DNA of 64,000 bases from Fibrobacter sp. UWEL (GCF_900142535.1 NZ_FRBE01000005.1:124001-188000), one strand, 5' to 3'; positions 34,985 through 44,763 are shown, counted from the first letter of the stretch. Translations and numbers: made by a program. The notes: generated by a model not told the origin, from the letters alone.

Positions 34985-35090
34985 TAATTATGAATTATAA
35001 AGTACGAATTACTAGAACTAGCTAGGCGGCAGAGCCGCGATTATTCGTCTCGTAATTCATAATTCGTAATTTATAACTAAAAAATTTTCA
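34985..35090. repeat. AT-rich palindromic intergenic element with GGCGGC core, copy 1
   Basis: AT-rich imperfect inverted arms (ATGAATTATAAAGTACGAATT on the left, TCGTAATTCATAATTCGTAAT on the right) flank the hairpin AGGCGGC-AGA-GCCGCGATTAT at 35024-35044. A second element with the same core lies 950 bases away at 35971-35991. It resembles a small non-coding mobile or REP-like element. Confidence 0.55.
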
Positions 35091-35110
35091 CATTTTTTTA
35101 ACAACGAATT

Positions 35111-35917
35111 ATGGTTAATAAAATTTTCTTCGCTGGCACCGGCAACATGGGCGGTGCAATTCTTCGCGGCCTTCTTCAGGCTGGTAACGACCCCAAGTCC
35201 ATTTTCTTCTTTGACCCCAGCGATAAGGCTGCTGCCGAAGTAACTGCTCTCGGTTGCGTTCGCGTGAAGAACTTCGCCGAAGGCGTCAAGAAGGCAGACG
35301 TTACTTTCCTTTGCGTCAAGCCCCAGATCTTTAAGCTGGTCGCCACCGAATGGAAGAACGCTGTCAAGGCAATCAAGACTTCCAAGACTTTCATCAGCAT
35401 TATGGCTGGCGTAACCCGCAAGGCTCTTACCGACGTTTTGGGCACCAAGAACCAGGTTCTCCGCGTCATGCCCAACCTCCCCCTCACTGTGGGCAAGGGT
35501 TCCGTAGGTCTCGCAACTGACGGTGTAACCGAAGAAACTTTGGCAACTGCAGAAAAGATCTTTGGCAACATCGGCGTTACCTGCCGCGTTGCAGAAAGCC
35601 TCATGGACGCTGTTACCGGTCTTTCCGGCAGCGCTCCGGCTTACGTATTCGAATTCATCGAAGCTCTTACCCGCGGCGGCGTTAAGGCAGGCCTTACCCG
35701 CGATGTAGCTTTGAAGCTGGCCCTCGGCACCATCGAGGGTAGCGTGGAACTGGTAAAGCAGTCCGGCAAGAGCCCCAGCGACTTGTGCGCAATGGTCTGC
35801 TCTCCTGCAGGCACCACTATCGCAGGCATCGACGCCCTGGAAGCAGGCGCTTTCCGCAGCACCGTCATCAAGGCTGTAGTTGCAGGCACCGAACGCAGTA
35901 AGGAACTGGGCAAGTAA
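35111..35917 (+). CDS. proC: Pyrroline-5-carboxylate reductase
   Basis: ProC performs the last step of proline synthesis with NAD(P)H. The Rossmann motif FAGTGNMGGAILRGLL starts at residue 6, and MDAVTGLSGSAPAYVFEFIEAL near 165 and SPAGTTIAGIDALE near 235 are family signatures. Length 268 is typical. It is bounded by two copies of a palindromic element. Confidence 0.96.
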   Translation: MVNKIFFAGTGNMGGAILRGLLQAGNDPKSIFFFDPSDKAAAEVTALGCVRVKNFAEGVKKADVTFLCVKPQIFKLVATEWKNAVKAIKTSKTFISIMAGVTRKALTDVLGTKNQVLRVMPNLPLTVGKGSVGLATDGVTEETLATAEKIFGNIGVTCRVAESLMDAVTGLSGSAPAYVFEFIEALTRGGVKAGLTRDVALKLALGTIEGSVELVKQSGKSPSDLCAMVCSPAGTTIAGIDALEAGAFRSTVIKAVVAGTERSKELGK

Positions 35918-35931
35918 GCTACGCTTATTTG

Positions 35932-36030
35932 CAATGAATGATGAATTATGAAATATGAAAAATAGAATATAGGCGGCTTCGCCGCGATTATAAATATTTT
36001 TTCATTCTCCATCCTTAATTTTTCATTTTT
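35932..36030. repeat. AT-rich palindromic intergenic element with GGCGGC core, copy 2
   Basis: The core AGGCGGC-TTC-GCCGCGATTAT (35971-35991) differs from copy 1 only in the 3-base loop. The arms are AT-rich and related in composition (ATGAATTATGAAATATGAA on the left). It fills the gap between proC and the sigma-54 activator. Confidence 0.55.
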
Positions 36031-36033
36031 GCT

Positions 36034-37386
36034 ATGCTTATCGATTTTTTCACTCAGGAAACGCAAACATCCTCCTTTATCCAGGATGTGCTTTCCTCCG
36101 TGAATTATGACGTGAGCGTTCATTCCACAACGTCGCAGATTACCTCCACAAGGAATCAGCGACCTCTTGCCTCCATTCTCCTGTGGGATCTGGATTCATT
36201 TCCTAACGAAAACGAAAAGAGCCTCTCCTACATTCGAGCCAATTCTCCGGACACCATGATTTTCGCTTATGCGGAAGATTTGTCCAACTATGGCTCTTCC
36301 CTAAACGGCCTTACAGACATCTGCATGAACGTGACGTCACTTCGCGTTCATCTTATGAGCAAGCTATCGGACCTGAAGCGCATTGTGCGCGCTAGGGAAA
36401 CATTTAGAGACCGCATGTCCCACCTGGTGGGAAACAGCGTTCCCATGGAAAACCTCCGCAAAAGTATTCTAAAAGCCATGATCCACACCAGCCCCGTTCT
36501 CATTCAGGGAGAAACCGGCGTCGGTAAGGAACTCATTGCAAGAGCTGTTGCCTGCATGTACGACAAGTTCATTACGGTGAACTGCAGCGCCATTCCCGAA
36601 AATCTTTTTGAAAGCGAATTGTTCGGACACGTTCGTGGAGCCTTTACCGGCGCACAGACAGACCGTATCGGACTTTTTGAGGAAGCCGACGGAGGCGCCA
36701 TCTTCCTGGACGAAATCGGTGATATGCCGCTCCACACTCAGGTGAAACTCCTCCGCGTTTTGCAGAATCGGGAAATTCGTCCTGTAGGCGCCAACAAGAC
36801 GAAGCATATTAACGTGCGTATTATTGCGGCAACCAACCGAAACTTAAAGCAAGAGGTGGCCGAAAAGAATTTCCGCGAAGACCTTTACTACCGTCTGAAC
36901 GTTATTCCACTTTCCGTTTCCCCCTTGAGAAAGCGCCCTGAGGACATTGCCGATCTGGTCAACTATTTTATTGGTCAATATCAAAACCCAGGCGACACAC
37001 GCATTCTTTCTGCAGAAGCGCTCCAGAAATTACAACAGCACAACTGGCCCGGAAACATTCGCGAATTGGAAAATCTTATCCAGCGCACACTCTGTTTTAC
37101 AAGCAATCCCGTCATTCAGCCGGAAGACTTATTCTTCGACACCGAAAATTCCTCTGGAATTTCAATGACTGCAGATAGCATCACTGCGCTTCCGGCCAAC
37201 TCAATTGCAATGACCTACGATGAATTTCGGGAAGCCCAGCTGGAACAGGAACGCGTCTTCCTGAAAAAGCGAATCGTCCAGAACGGCGGTTCCGTAAGCA
37301 CCACGGCAAAGCAGTTGGGTCTCATCCGCACCGCCCTCTACAACAGGCTTCGCCGCCTGGAAATGGACGTGAAGGATCTTTCCTAA
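36034..37386 (+). CDS. Sigma-54 dependent transcriptional activator
   Basis: This is an NtrC-type enhancer-binding protein. The N-terminal 120 residues look like a degenerate receiver domain. The AAA+ domain has Walker [15 protein letters not shown] (about 160), the sigma-54 contact loop GAFTGA (about 206) and Walker [14 protein letters not shown] (about 222). A Fis-type helix-turn-helix ends the protein ([22 protein letters not shown]). No partner histidine kinase is next to it; its regulon is unknown. Confidence 0.9.
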   Translation: MLIDFFTQETQTSSFIQDVLSSVNYDVSVHSTTSQITSTRNQRPLASILLWDLDSFPNENEKSLSYIRANSPDTMIFAYAEDLSNYGSSLNGLTDICMNVTSLRVHLMSKLSDLKRIVRARETFRDRMSHLVGNSVPMENLRKSILKAMIHTSPVLIQGETGVGKELIARAVACMYDKFITVNCSAIPENLFESELFGHVRGAFTGAQTDRIGLFEEADGGAIFLDEIGDMPLHTQVKLLRVLQNREIRPVGANKTKHINVRIIAATNRNLKQEVAEKNFREDLYYRLNVIPLSVSPLRKRPEDIADLVNYFIGQYQNPGDTRILSAEALQKLQQHNWPGNIRELENLIQRTLCFTSNPVIQPEDLFFDTENSSGISMTADSITALPANSIAMTYDEFREAQLEQERVFLKKRIVQNGGSVSTTAKQLGLIRTALYNRLRRLEMDVKDLS

Positions 37387-37392
37387 AAACAA

Positions 37393-38397
37393 TTAGAAAC
37401 GTTCAACCTTGTAGCCCATCTTTAAGAGAAGGTCGATAACGTTGTTTCTTTCAAGAGCCAGGTGAGCCGTTCCCACCACCACAAAAACCTTTCGGTCATC
37501 CGCCAGGAATTCAGCCACATTCTCAGCCATCTTGGCATTCCGATTATCATAGAGACGGGTCTCGATTTCATTCTTCAACTTGGCGTCGCTTTCGCAATCA
37601 TCCTCCGGGCGACATTCACCCGTTTCCACATCCAGAAGGATTTGCATCAAGGAATCATTCCCTGTTTTCCAGGAAGTCATAATTCCTGCGATCATGGAAT
37701 CTAGGCTGGAAATTTCACGAAGGGTATTCTTCAGGTAGTAAATTCCGGCGGAGTCCGAATTCTCGGAACCGGACAGGGCGTCCACTTGCTCTTCCACCGT
37801 TTCCAACCCAACAATGACTTTTCCCTCTTCCACCGCACGGCCCATCAGAACGTTATCGATACCATATTCTGGATTAATACCCGTGCGCATAATCGCGACA
37901 GAACTAATCATCATGGCAGCAAACCAGGGGCGCAGATGCATCAACATGGACACAGGATAATTCCAGGCGGAGCAAAGACTATCCAGAGAATTCCAAAGCT
38001 GTCGGGGCAACACCTGATTCAAGGTTTCTCCCTTAGGAAGCACGCCCTGCTCCATAGATAGCTTTCCAATTTCAGCCGAGACAGAATCATCGCTGACGTC
38101 AATTTCTACGCCCAGCTCTTCCGCCCAGACAAACGCATTCTCAACGACAGAATCCAGCGGATAAAAAGAGGAATCTGCAAAATGGATACTTCCCAGCAGC
38201 CACACATAAGAATTGTCATCGGAAACTCTCCAGAGGAAATGACGATTTCCATTTGAAGAATCAATCATCACTGAAGCTTGATTTGCGGCGGGTTCAGAAA
38301 CAGCCTTTGTTTCGGATACACTTTCATTTTTGGATGAAGCGCAGGATGCAAGAGCCAGTAATAAAAAGGCGATTAGGAATACAAGTATCTTTCTCAT
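37393..38397 (-). CDS. TraB/GumN family lipoprotein
   Basis: A signal peptide with lipobox LALASC (Cys19) precedes a TraB/GumN (Tiki-like) domain: WLLGSIHFAD near 68, YGIDNVLMGRA near 176, GLETVEEQVDAL near 198 and VVVGTAHLALERNNV near 308. These carry the conserved Gly-x-x-His and Glu residues of the family, some of which are metalloproteases. Its start overlaps the upstream ABC ATPase gene by 4 bases (ATGA), so it is coupled to an iron-type transporter, an uncommon pairing. Confidence 0.85.
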   Translation of the reverse strand: MRKILVFLIAFLLLALASCASSKNESVSETKAVSEPAANQASVMIDSSNGNRHFLWRVSDDNSYVWLLGSIHFADSSFYPLDSVVENAFVWAEELGVEIDVSDDSVSAEIGKLSMEQGVLPKGETLNQVLPRQLWNSLDSLCSAWNYPVSMLMHLRPWFAAMMISSVAIMRTGINPEYGIDNVLMGRAVEEGKVIVGLETVEEQVDALSGSENSDSAGIYYLKNTLREISSLDSMIAGIMTSWKTGNDSLMQILLDVETGECRPEDDCESDAKLKNEIETRLYDNRNAKMAENVAEFLADDRKVFVVVGTAHLALERNNVIDLLLKMGYKVERF

Positions 38398-39128
38398 TCG
38401 GTCCAGTCCAGCAAACCTTTTTCACGGGCATCGCAGGCTTTTTCAACGCCAACGTTTCCATCGCAAATGACCATAATGCGATCGCAGTACCGTTCCGCAT
38501 ACTCCACGGAATGTGTAGAAACCACAATGCCCATGCCCCTTTCTGCCGCAAGCATTCTCAGGAGCTTAAACAGCTTATGACTGCGAGGAATATCCAAAAA
38601 TGCATTGGGTTCATCCAGCAACAAGATCTTTACCTGCTGGGCCACCGCTTCCGCCAGGAACACACGGCTCCGTTCACCGTCACTGAGACTTGCCACCATA
38701 CGGTTTTCAAAGTCTTTCAGTTCCAACAAGCTGATGGCATCGTCAATTGCTTTTTCATCTTCTCGGGAACGTCCGTCAAAAAGCCCTGCATAAGGAGAGC
38801 GGCCCAGGCTCACAAATTCACGAACTGTCATGCGGTCAGGAGTAATGCCACTCATACGAACAAGAGCAATACGCTTCGCCAGTTCCCGGGCGTCCATATT
38901 TTTCAGACAAACTAATTCTTCCCGAGAATCATTTTGCAACAAGGAAACGGATCCATCCAAAGCAGGAATCTGCCCCACCATAGTTTTCAGCAGAGTGCTT
39001 TTACCGCAACCGTTCTCCCCCATCAAGGCAACAACTTCACCCGACTGCAATTCAAAATCCATAGAATCCGCAAAGGCGGACTTTTCATAACCGAACTGCA
39101 AATGTTCGCACTTCAACAGAGCCGTCAT
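38394..39128 (-). CDS. FecCD-associated ABC transporter ATP-binding protein
   Basis: The ATPase of an iron-siderophore/B12-type importer has Walker A ALMGENGCGKSTLL (about 34), signature SLSDGERSRVFLAEAV (about 141) and Walker B ILLLDEPNAFLD (about 164), with the switch His in VVSTHSVEYAERY. I chose the ATG at 39128 because it makes a normal N-terminus (MTALLKCEHLQFGYE) and overlaps the permease stop. The signature is LSDGE rather than LSGGE. Confidence 0.9.
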   Translation of the reverse strand: MTALLKCEHLQFGYEKSAFADSMDFELQSGEVVALMGENGCGKSTLLKTMVGQIPALDGSVSLLQNDSREELVCLKNMDARELAKRIALVRMSGITPDRMTVREFVSLGRSPYAGLFDGRSREDEKAIDDAISLLELKDFENRMVASLSDGERSRVFLAEAVAQQVKILLLDEPNAFLDIPRSHKLFKLLRMLAAERGMGIVVSTHSVEYAERYCDRIMVICDGNVGVEKACDAREKGLLDWTE

Positions 39129-40087
39129 TAGCGCACCCTCCCGCCGCGAATAATCACCCACAGCACCACAGGCACGCCCACCAGACTCAATACCGCATTC
39201 AAGGGCAATGTCTGGAATAAGGAAGCCGCAAGGCAAAGTACTGCACCGCACAAGGCAGAACCAGGCAACAGCACTCGATGGTTACTGGTCCTGAACAGCA
39301 TATAGGCCAGGTGAGGAACCGCAATTCCCACAAAGGCCACAGGTCCGCAGAAGGCCGTGGAGGACGCCGCCAGGATGGACGTCCCCAGCAGGATAAGGAT
39401 TCTACCCAGCTTCACATTCACTCCAAGACCGCGGGCAAAATCATCACCCAGGCGAACCGCGTTTAAATAACGCATGGAGCACGCCACCAGCAAAAGGCCA
39501 ACCACCGTCACAGCGCCAAAAGCCCCCACGCTATCGCAAGTCAAGCGACCGAAGCTACCCATGCCCCAGCTCACATAAACGCGTAAGGATTCCGCATCGC
39601 TATGGACAATCAAAAGGCTCACGATGGCATCGATGAAGTAGCCCACCAGAAGTCCCACCACAAGAAGTACCGTAGAGTTATTGAAGCGGGTAGAGACGGC
39701 CATCACGATGGCGGTTACCCCAAAGGCGCCTACCGCAGCAGAACTCAGAACACCAAAATGACCAAAGCTGAATCCAGCCAGAAGGGACAGTGCCACCCCA
39801 AGGCTGGCACCGCTACTAATCCCCAGAACGAAGGGGCCCGCAAGGGGATTGCGGAACAATGTCTGGAGGGAAAGTCCAGCCACCGCAAGACTGATTCCAG
39901 AGAGGACAGCCGCCACCAGTCGGGGGAAGCGAATCTCCCAGAAGATCCGACTAGCCATGCTGGAGCTGTCACTTGAAAATAGATTTGACCAGGAAATCTC
40001 AACCGAACCGGAGGTCAAGGTCAGATACGAAAAAAGAACCGCGAGCGCGGCTAATATCAGGAAGCCTACTCCGGTTCTTAAATTCAT
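39128..40087 (-). CDS. FecCD family ABC transporter permease
   Basis: The protein is highly hydrophobic with about nine to ten membrane spans. It shows the FecCD signatures RFPRLVAAVLSGISLAVAG, FRNPLAGPFVLGISSGASLG and FCGPVAFVGIAVPHLAYML, so it imports a siderophore, haem or cobalamin. No periplasmic binding protein gene is next to it. The family shares one gene order with its ATPase here. Confidence 0.93.
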   Translation of the reverse strand: MNLRTGVGFLILAALAVLFSYLTLTSGSVEISWSNLFSSDSSSMASRIFWEIRFPRLVAAVLSGISLAVAGLSLQTLFRNPLAGPFVLGISSGASLGVALSLLAGFSFGHFGVLSSAAVGAFGVTAIVMAVSTRFNNSTVLLVVGLLVGYFIDAIVSLLIVHSDAESLRVYVSWGMGSFGRLTCDSVGAFGAVTVVGLLLVACSMRYLNAVRLGDDFARGLGVNVKLGRILILLGTSILAASSTAFCGPVAFVGIAVPHLAYMLFRTSNHRVLLPGSALCGAVLCLAASLFQTLPLNAVLSLVGVPVVLWVIIRGGRVR

Positions 40088-40102
40088 AAGGAGAATTGAG
40101 CC

Positions 40103-40888
40103 TTACTTCTTCTTTCTCTTTTCCCAAGCTTCGTAGGACTTCTTCATTTCTTCGGAAGCCTTCGCGTCGTGGCGATAAACTTCGGGAGGAATGTTGTCGA
40201 AACCCTGAAGGGCATTGAGCCAGTTATCGTTCAGGTCGCGGAATTCCAACTTGTTCAAGTTGTAGACCAGAGAGTCACCAGCCAGGTCGAAGGAGATGAA
40301 GTCCCAGCGGACCACCTTACGGTCGGTGAAAACTTCGCGACTGACCAGGGACTGGTCGGAATCGAAGCGATAACGAGCCTTGAAGGTGTATTCGCCAGTC
40401 ATCTGGTAGCGACCGGAGTCGGAATAAGTGCGGGTCACACCAACCAGGGTGTCATTGGGAGTGAAGCGGAGCTCTGCATCGCGGAAGGCATGGCCGTGAG
40501 CGATGATAGGAGTGCGCCACACACCGACCATCTTTTCCTTCATGGCCTTCTGGAGAGTGGTATCCACGTTCCAGTGGTCGAAGTTCTTCTTGTCGTACTT
40601 GGCACGCTGGACGTACTTGCCTTCCTGGATCAGCTTACGAATGCTGTCAGCCTTAGCCTGGGCAAGACTGTCGGAATTGCGGGTACCTACCGCGGTGGTG
40701 ACACGATTAATGGAGTCAAGCTTTGCCTGAATCATTTCATCGAGGGTTGCGGTTGCACCACGAGGGGTAGCGACGACCTGAGAATTAACTTGCACTCCCT
40801 GGTTAGCCGGCTGGGCCATAGCCACCTGGAAGAACGCTAAAGACAAAGCTGTCAAAACAATATGCTTATAAGAAGAGAAACTCATCAC
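40103..40888 (-). CDS. Secreted hypothetical protein
   Basis: A signal peptide ends at QVAMA (about residue 25). A helical, Gln/Asp-rich stretch follows to about 110, then a beta-rich domain of about 110 residues (VGVWRTPIIAHGHAFRDAEL; TYSDSGRYQMTGEYTFKARY) with the look of a lipocalin-like fold. I do not recognise the family. It precedes the FecCD permease by 15 bases and may belong to that operon. Confidence 0.7.
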   Translation of the reverse strand: MMSFSSYKHIVLTALSLAFFQVAMAQPANQGVQVNSQVVATPRGATATLDEMIQAKLDSINRVTTAVGTRNSDSLAQAKADSIRKLIQEGKYVQRAKYDKKNFDHWNVDTTLQKAMKEKMVGVWRTPIIAHGHAFRDAELRFTPNDTLVGVTRTYSDSGRYQMTGEYTFKARYRFDSDQSLVSREVFTDRKVVRWDFISFDLAGDSLVYNLNKLEFRDLNDNWLNALQGFDNIPPEVYRHDAKASEEMKKSYEAWEKRKKK

Positions 40889-40956
40889 TCTAAATCTAGT
40901 TAATGGAAAGTAAAAAAGTAGAAGAAAAATGGTAAAAAAAGGCTATCTTTGGGCAT

Positions 40957-42084
40957 ATGTTAGACTATTCTCAAGTTCCTTCCCCCTGTTATGTCCTGGA
41001 TGAAACCCGTCTTCGTAAAAATATGGAGACTTTGGACGAAATTCAGAAGAAAACTGGCGTTAAGATTATCTGTGCCCTGAAGGGTTACAGTTTCTGGAGA
41101 TCCTTCCCCCTGGTGGGCCAATATTTGGCAGGAGCAACCGCAAGTTCCCTGAACGAAGCCAGACTGGCCAAGGAAGAAATGGGAAAGGAAGTTCACGTTT
41201 TCGCACCGGTATACGAAGACGATGAAATTGACGAAATTTTAAGCTACGCCGGCCACATTAGCTTCAACAGCTTCAGCCAGTGGCAGCGTTTTAAAGACAA
41301 GACCTTGAAGGCTGGTGTAAGCGCAGGCATCCGCGTCAACCCCCAGTTCTCCACCGTAGACACGGATCTTTACAACCCCTGTGGCAAGTTCAGCCGTCTA
41401 GGTGTGACCGAAGCAGAATTCAAACCTGAACTCCTGGATGGAATTGATGGTCTGCACTTCCACGCCCTGTGCGAACAGGATGCCGACGCCCTGGAAGGGG
41501 TCCTGAAGGCATTCGAGCAGCACTTCGGCAAGTACCTCCCCCAGATGAAGTGGGTGAACTTCGGCGGTGGCCACCATATTACCCGTAAGGATTACCACCG
41601 TGATGAGTTGGTTCGAATCCTGAAGGACTTCATGGGTCGCTATCCTCACCTGACCGTAATTATGGAACCGGGTGAAGCCGTGGGTTGGCAGACGGGCGAA
41701 CTGGTAGCCTCCGTCGGTGACATCGTTCACAACGAAATGGACATCGCAGTTCTGAACGTGTCCATCAGCGACCATATGCCGGACTGCCTGGAAATGCCCT
41801 ACCGCCCCGCCATTACAGGCGCAGGTATGCCCGGAGAAAAGAAGTTTACATACAAACTAACAGGAAATTCTTGTTTGGCAGGTGACCAGCTGGGAGACTT
41901 CTCCTTTGACCATCCTCTTGAAGTCGGGGAAAAGATCATCTTTGAAGATATGATTCACTACACCATGGTGAAAACCACATTCTTCAACGGAGTACGTCAC
42001 CCCAGCATTGGTAAGTTCGACGAACAGGGCAAGTTCCATTTGTTGCACAAGTTCACCTACCAACAATTCAAAGACAAGCTGTAA
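40957..42084 (+). CDS. nspC: Carboxynorspermidine decarboxylase
   Basis: NspC is a PLP enzyme of the alanine-racemase fold that makes norspermidine or spermidine from the carboxy form. The PLP lysine lies in CALKGYSFW near residue 44, HFHALCEQ near 169 and FGGGHHITRKDY near 204 are characteristic, and the Cys/Asp site is in NVSISDHMPDCLEMPY near 268. Length 375 fits. A carboxynorspermidine synthase is not in the window. Confidence 0.93.
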   Translation: MLDYSQVPSPCYVLDETRLRKNMETLDEIQKKTGVKIICALKGYSFWRSFPLVGQYLAGATASSLNEARLAKEEMGKEVHVFAPVYEDDEIDEILSYAGHISFNSFSQWQRFKDKTLKAGVSAGIRVNPQFSTVDTDLYNPCGKFSRLGVTEAEFKPELLDGIDGLHFHALCEQDADALEGVLKAFEQHFGKYLPQMKWVNFGGGHHITRKDYHRDELVRILKDFMGRYPHLTVIMEPGEAVGWQTGELVASVGDIVHNEMDIAVLNVSISDHMPDCLEMPYRPAITGAGMPGEKKFTYKLTGNSCLAGDQLGDFSFDHPLEVGEKIIFEDMIHYTMVKTTFFNGVRHPSIGKFDEQGKFHLLHKFTYQQFKDKL

Positions 42085-42086
42085 CA

Positions 42087-42494
42087 ATGAAATTTACATC
42101 GGAAGAAGATACTTACAGCTGGGCGGTGGAGTTCGGGAAGAGTCTACAGCCGGGAGACAAGGTGGCCATGTTCGGAAACCTTGGGGCGGGAAAGACGGTG
42201 ATTAGCCGTGGGGTCTGCAAGGGCCTGGGATTCGAAGGATCCGTCTGCTCCCCCACCTACACCATCCTTCACGAGTATCCTAACAACCCGCCTATTTTCC
42301 ACTTTGACCTTTACCGTCTAGAAGGTGGAGCAGATCTTTACGAAGTTGGCCTGGACCCGGATTATCTTTCTCAGGGAATCAGCCTGATTGAATGGCCGGA
42401 ACGTCTGGAAGGTAACGATCCCGGTCTAACCCACATCATCCGCATCGAGATCTTGAACGAGACCGAACGAGAAATCACGCTGGAAAAGATTTAA
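42087..42494 (+). CDS. tsaE: tRNA threonylcarbamoyladenosine synthesis ATPase TsaE
   Basis: TsaE works with TsaB/TsaD to make t6A37 in tRNAs. Walker A is GNLGAGKTVISRG (about 32-44). SPTYTILHEY and HFDLYRLEG follow, and LIEWPERL near 111 is the conserved C-terminal motif. It starts 2 bases after nspC and ends before a terminator. Confidence 0.95.
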   Translation: MKFTSEEDTYSWAVEFGKSLQPGDKVAMFGNLGAGKTVISRGVCKGLGFEGSVCSPTYTILHEYPNNPPIFHFDLYRLEGGADLYEVGLDPDYLSQGISLIEWPERLEGNDPGLTHIIRIEILNETEREITLEKI

Positions 42495-42506
42495 CTCCCT
42501 TAACGG

Positions 42507-42535
42507 AAAAGTCCTCGGCAAAGCCGAGGACTTTT
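42507..42535. terminator. Bidirectional terminator after tsaE
   Basis: The perfect 13-base stem AAAAGTCCTCGGC / GCCGAGGACTTTT has a 3-base loop and serves two convergent gene groups. Confidence 0.88.
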
Positions 42536-42556
42536 CGTATCAAACACTAGCGGAAA

Positions 42557-43081
42557 TTACTTGCCGAGGGATTCAATCTTTTCCCATTCAGCCTTTTCGC
42601 CAACGCCATTCAGCAGCATGGCACCCTTGTATTCCTTGAGAGCCTTCACTGCAGAAGTGGTATCGCCATCCTTCAGGAAGGACTTGGCGTCTGTAAGGAA
42701 ACCCTGCTGGATAAAGCGCATGGAGTCCACTTCCACCAAGCGGTTCTGACCCAGAATTTCCAGGGAGTCGCTGGTGAAGCTCAGGTCCATGGTTCCCTTG
42801 TAGCATTCTTCCATTTCAATGTACTTGGAAGCATCGGTAGCACAAGCTTCGTAAAGAGCCTGGCACTGGGCATAGACTTCGGCAGTCTTATTCTTGGCAT
42901 ACTTATAATACTGATAACCGCCAACCACAGCAGCGATAATCACAATCAGGAAGACGCCATCGGACCAACCCATGACGGGTGCCTTGGGCATCTTGGGCTT
43001 GCCGTTAATGGTTTCGCCTGCTTCCAGGCGTTCTTCTGCTTCGTCAAAAGGACTCTTTCCGTTCAAGAAACTAAAAGCCAT
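42557..43081 (-). CDS. Hypothetical membrane-anchored protein
   Basis: The 174-residue protein has a 40-residue cytoplasmic N-terminus, one membrane span at about 42-60 (VFLIVIIAAVVGGYQYY) and an extracytoplasmic helical domain with three Cys. No family is recognised. It directly follows sufE with an 8-base gap. Confidence 0.7.
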   Translation of the reverse strand: MAFSFLNGKSPFDEAEERLEAGETINGKPKMPKAPVMGWSDGVFLIVIIAAVVGGYQYYKYAKNKTAEVYAQCQALYEACATDASKYIEMEECYKGTMDLSFTSDSLEILGQNRLVEVDSMRFIQQGFLTDAKSFLKDGDTTSAVKALKEYKGAMLLNGVGEKAEWEKIESLGK

Positions 43082-43089
43082 TTTTCACC

Positions 43090-43548
43090 TTACTTTTTAG
43101 AAATTGCGTCATAGACGCGTGCGTACAAATAAATCTGCTTCAGGAGGCTGGCAAAGCCATTGGAACGTGTGGGAGAAAGCCCAACGTTCAGGCCAATGTC
43201 CTGGAAAAACTTCGGGTCCACCGCAAGGATATCGGCGGGAGCCATATCGTTGTAGATGCTCAGAGCGAGAGCGCCTAGACCGCGGCTGATCAGCGGGTTG
43301 GTGGTACCGCCTTCTACATCCATCTCGAAATGGATGGCGCTACCCGTAAACTGAGGAACAAGGTACATGGTGGCGGCACAGCCTACCACGATGAACTTTT
43401 CATTCTTCAGAGATTCGTCCATACCCTTGTGAGCCTTTGCCAGACCAATGATATAATTCCACTTGTCATCGGGATCTGCACCAGGGGCAGTGAAAGTCGC
43501 GAACTTGGCGCGGACTTCTTCGAGACGTTTTTCAATGACTTCGGACAT
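43090..43548 (-). CDS. sufE: SufE family Fe-S cluster assembly protein
   Basis: SufE accepts sulfur from the cysteine desulfurase SufS. The acceptor Cys lies in FIVVGCAATMYL (near residue 57), and GLSPTRSNGFASLLKQIY is the C-terminal signature. The ATG at 43548 is preferred over a TTG two codons upstream. No sufS or other suf gene is adjacent. Confidence 0.9.
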   Translation of the reverse strand: MSEVIEKRLEEVRAKFATFTAPGADPDDKWNYIIGLAKAHKGMDESLKNEKFIVVGCAATMYLVPQFTGSAIHFEMDVEGGTTNPLISRGLGALALSIYNDMAPADILAVDPKFFQDIGLNVGLSPTRSNGFASLLKQIYLYARVYDAISKK

Positions 43549-43566
43549 GATCAATCAACCTTCTTA

Positions 43567-44763
43567 CTACCAATGCAGGAAAGAACGCATCTTCCAGACT
43601 AGCGCGGGGCTTGCCCACAGAACGTTAAAGAAAATACGGAAAATAGTCTGCTTCTCGCGGGGCAGCTTGGAAAGACGGAGCGCCGCCTTATCAAACTGAT
43701 CGTCGGTAATCTGGTTGAAGCCATCCTTACCGCGGGCAATCTGCATATGGGAATTCCCCATTTCCTTCATCCAGCGCTTGGTGGCGTTCTCTTCGATCGC
43801 AGAACGATTTGCACCGGAATCATTCAGCCATTCAAAGGCAGCCTCGGCAACAATCTTGCCGCAAAGCAGAGATTCCGTAATGCCGGAACGGCTAATGGGA
43901 TTTACGCAGCTGGCGGAATCGCCGGCCTTAAAAAGACCGCACTTGGCAATAGGCTTGTTGGACTGACCACAGGCGATCTTACCACCATAAATTCCCTTTA
44001 CCGTAGCACCCGGATAATCCTTAGCGATAAAGTCCAGCAATCTCTGACGCAGGGAAATATCGTTTTTAACGTTCTTTCCAAGGACGAGACCAATATTCAC
44101 TTCCTTGCCATCACGGGGGAAAATCCAGCCATAGCCATCCTTGAATTCGCTACCGAAGAACAATTCGATATGTTCACGGCTATGGGGAATGCCCTCTGCC
44201 ACTGCAAAAATGGCAGGTTCCAGGTCCGTAGCACCATCTTCCATCCCTTCCAGGCAGGAAATGTTGCGGGTAAGCTTAGCACCCGGGCCCGTAGTGTCTA
44301 TTATAATAGTGGAGTGGATTTTTTCTTCCACGCCCTGCCTAGAGACCACCAGGTCCCAGCTATCCCCAACACGTTCAATCTTCTGGACAGCCGTGTCAAA
44401 ATGACATTCCACACCGGCCTTGACACATTCGTCAGCAATGTTCTTGTGCAGAATAGAGCGATTCAGCTGCAAACCGCAATTTTTGCTGTAGAATTCGGCG
44501 CGGTAACGCTTGGGGGATGTAAAGTAGATACCGGAGAGATTTCCACGAACAAAGGAGGAATCCACCGGCCAAAGTGCGCTTAGGCGACGAGTAGACACGG
44601 CTTCTGCACAGAAAATAGGCTCTTTCCAGGGTTCTTTTCTGTCTAAGAACAAAATCCGTCTAGCACCGCTGGTCAATCTTCCCAGGGTACAGGCAGCCAT
44701 AAGACCGGCAGGACCGGCCCCACAAACCACTACATCGTACTGATTTGACGCAAAAAAACTCAT
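43567..44763 (-). CDS. Geranylgeranyl reductase family FAD-dependent oxidoreductase
   Basis: The N-terminal Rossmann motif VVVCGAGPAGLMAACTL binds FAD, and the second motif GLFKAGDSASCVNPISRSGI is typical of the GGR/PHBH class. Members reduce isoprenoid chains or hydroxylate aromatics. At 398 residues it is a normal length. The substrate is unknown; saturation of polyprenyl chains of quinones or lipids is the family guess. Confidence 0.85.
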   Translation of the reverse strand: MSFFASNQYDVVVCGAGPAGLMAACTLGRLTSGARRILFLDRKEPWKEPIFCAEAVSTRRLSALWPVDSSFVRGNLSGIYFTSPKRYRAEFYSKNCGLQLNRSILHKNIADECVKAGVECHFDTAVQKIERVGDSWDLVVSRQGVEEKIHSTIIIDTTGPGAKLTRNISCLEGMEDGATDLEPAIFAVAEGIPHSREHIELFFGSEFKDGYGWIFPRDGKEVNIGLVLGKNVKNDISLRQRLLDFIAKDYPGATVKGIYGGKIACGQSNKPIAKCGLFKAGDSASCVNPISRSGITESLLCGKIVAEAAFEWLNDSGANRSAIEENATKRWMKEMGNSHMQIARGKDGFNQITDDQFDKAALRLSKLPREKQTIFRIFFNVLWASPALVWKMRSFLHW

